From assembly GCA_034436015.1 (NCBI GenBank), contig DAOTWG010000021.1, forward strand, positions 1-8,921: a stretch of 8,921 nt of DNA, given 5' to 3'. How positions within the stretch are numbered: the first letter of the stretch is position 1; the number at the start of each line of letters is the position of its first letter. Shown one piece after another: positions 8,221-8,921 of the stretch. The translations under genes were made by a program, and so were the position numbers. The DNA is from DAOTVX01 sp034436015. GTDB taxonomy: Bacteria; Chloroflexota; Anaerolineae; Anaerolineales; Villigracilaceae. The notes below the pieces were generated by a model, which was not told where the DNA came from, ran no database searches, and worked only from the letters and a program-made list of their open reading frames with translations.

Positions 8221-8253
8221 GTGCAAAATTAGCCAAAATTTTAGGAGGTCAGG

Positions 8254-8610
8254 ATGAATGCAGATGAATTACGGGCAAGGACACGGACATTTGCTTTGCG
8301 CGTCATTCGGTTGGTACAAGCGCTTCCACAAAATTACATTGCAGAGATCTTAGGCAAGCAGTTGATTCGTTCGGCAACTTCGGTGGGGGCGAATTATCGA
8401 GCCGCCTGTCGTGCTCAAAGCCTTAGAATGTTTGTCGCCAAAATGTCAATCGTGGTGGAAGAGGCCGATGAGACCGTCTATTGGCTCGAATTAATCCGAG
8501 ATGCAGGGTTGATCAAGGCAGAATTGCTCACCGGTTTGCTCCTTGAAGCGGAAGAGATTGTCAAAATCATGTCTTCTTCTCGCAAAACCGCCCGCCAAAA
8601 CAAGGGGTGA
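8254..8610 (+). CDS. Four helix bundle protein, S23/23S rRNA intervening-sequence family (Avd-like)
   Basis: This 118-residue, all-helical protein has the hallmarks of the PF05635/TIGR02436 family: GKQLIRSATSVGANYRAACRA (34-54), MSIVVEEADETVYWLELIRDA (64-84) and a final helix with LLLEAEEIVKIMSSSRKT (95-112). Relatives form barrel-shaped pentamers, are encoded in intervening sequences of 23S rRNA genes, or, as Avd, serve as accessory proteins of diversity-generating retroelements. All suggest nucleic-acid binding, but no activity is established for most members. No reverse transcriptase, variable/template repeat pair or rRNA gene is visible here, so this is a stand-alone member. The start at 8254 has a strong Shine-Dalgarno. 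The gene is tightly enclosed by repeat arrays: its promoter overlaps array B and its TGA stop lies in array C. The last residues (TARQNKG) are basic and may be set by where the repeat begins. Confidence 0.9.
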   Translation: MNADELRARTRTFALRVIRLVQALPQNYIAEILGKQLIRSATSVGANYRAACRAQSLRMFVAKMSIVVEEADETVYWLELIRDAGLIKAELLTGLLLEAEEIVKIMSSSRKTARQNKG

Positions 8611-8755
8611 TTGAGGCATTGGGCGATTGAGGCATTGGGTGATTGGGCATTGGGTGATTGGGCATTGGGCGATTGAGGCATTGGGTGATTGGGCATTGGG
8701 TGATTGGGCATTGGGCGATTGGGCATTGGGCGATTGAGGCATTGGGTGATTGAGG
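8609..8755 (+). repeat. Tandem array C, alternating GATT/CATT units after the four helix bundle gene
   Basis: Nineteen units alternate strictly: ten GATT units (GATTGAGG or the 7-base GATTGGG) and nine CATT units (CATTGGGT or CATTGGGC). The basic repeat is therefore a dimer of 15 or 16 bases rather than a single octamer. The first unit begins at the second base of the TGA stop codon of the four helix bundle gene. The array ends at GATTGAGG (8748-8755), after which a short non-repeat spacer (8756-8780) leads to array D. Short open frames on the - strand here only translate the repeat and are not genes. Confidence 0.95.
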
Positions 8756-8780
8756 GAATGTTCATCACATGGCTACTTCA

Positions 8781-8852
8781 AATCGCTAAATCACTAAATC
8801 GCTAAATCGCTAAATCACCAAATCACCAAATCACCAAATCACTTAATCACTC
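8781..8852 (-). repeat. Octamer tandem array D, related unit on the opposite strand
   Basis: Nine perfect-phase 8-base units, written on the + strand as AATCGCTA, AATCACTA, AATCACCA, AATCACTT and AATCACTC. Read on the - strand they become TGGTGATT, TAGCGATT, TAGTGATT, AAGTGATT and GAGTGATT. They share the G(T/C)GATT core with arrays A and B but have T where those have G, so they lack the GGG runs. On the - strand the array starts three bases after the stop codon of the leftward reading frame at the window edge. Confidence 0.93.
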
Positions 8853-8855
8853 ACC

Positions 8856-8921
8856 TTACGCAGCCAAATGAGCGGGATTGAGTTTCCGTAACTCGGCATA
8901 AGCGGCATGGATGGCGTGCAA
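8856..8921 (-). CDS. Possible 3' end of an unidentified leftward gene (partial)
   Basis: The - strand is open from the window edge to a TAA at 8856-8858. The last 21 residues read LHAIHAAYAELRKLNPAHLAA, a plausible amphipathic C-terminus with normal codon use. The frame is short and the family is not recognised. Support comes from the composition, which returns to ordinary coding-like sequence after the repeats, and from the position of array D immediately behind the stop, as array C sits behind the four helix bundle stop. It could also be intergenic sequence. Confidence 0.4.
   Translation of the reverse strand: MHAIHAAYAELRKLNPAHLAA

Noticed and set aside
8254..8755. Diversity-generating retroelement based on the Avd-like protein
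   Set aside because: No reverse transcriptase and no template/variable repeat pair with adenine-specific differences are visible; the flanking repeats are short tandem units. A retroelement outside the window cannot be excluded.
8478..8768. Leftward open frames rich in P, N, Q, S over array C, and a similar one at 8039-8236 over array B
   Set aside because: They only translate the octamer repeat (8 residues per 24 bases, PITQSPNH-like), lack ribosome-binding sites and overlap the real four helix bundle gene or intergenic DNA.
8078..8852. CRISPR array
   Set aside because: Units of 7-8 bases are directly adjacent with no unique spacers, far from the 23-40 base repeats with spacers of a CRISPR, and no cas genes are seen.

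Overview
The window looks like chromosomal DNA of a moderately GC-rich bacterium. The style of the proteins (a class B penicillin-binding protein with extra cysteines, a ten-helix FtsX-type permease, a small four helix bundle protein beside short tandem repeats) suggests Chloroflexota, perhaps Anaerolineae. That is a guess from protein style, not a marker-based placement.

Left part (1-4640, + strand): the 3' part of a PBP2-type peptidoglycan transpeptidase gene is followed 22 bases later by an intact RsmF-type rRNA m5C methyltransferase gene. Next comes about 1.2 kb of ruined coding sequence. It still reads, in pieces across all three + frames, as a condensation/acyltransferase-superfamily protein with an HHxxxDG motif. 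A strong hairpin plus T-tract terminator closes this rightward unit at about 4577-4623.

Middle part (4645-8066, - strand): an ABC exporter operon, ATPase first and a ten-helix FtsX/MacB-type permease second, converges on the terminator. The two genes are separated by 113 bases made almost wholly of an octamer tandem repeat (array A). The first possible ATG of the permease lies inside a repeat unit.

Right part (8066-8921): a gene for a four helix bundle protein (S23/Avd-like, PF05635 type) is enclosed by two more octamer arrays. Array B ends inside its promoter and supplies the likely -35. Array C begins inside its TGA stop codon. A fourth array, D, carries a related octamer on the other strand, just after the stop codon of a leftward reading frame that runs off the window. 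Arrays A, B and C share the core GATTG or CATTG with G-rich ends and look G-quadruplex-capable.

The most interesting unit is the repeat-gene-repeat arrangement around the four helix bundle gene, with a gene-less array of the same family inside the neighbouring ABC operon. It could be a small mobile or self-amplifying cassette, or a protein with its own repeat targets. The sequence alone does not show which.
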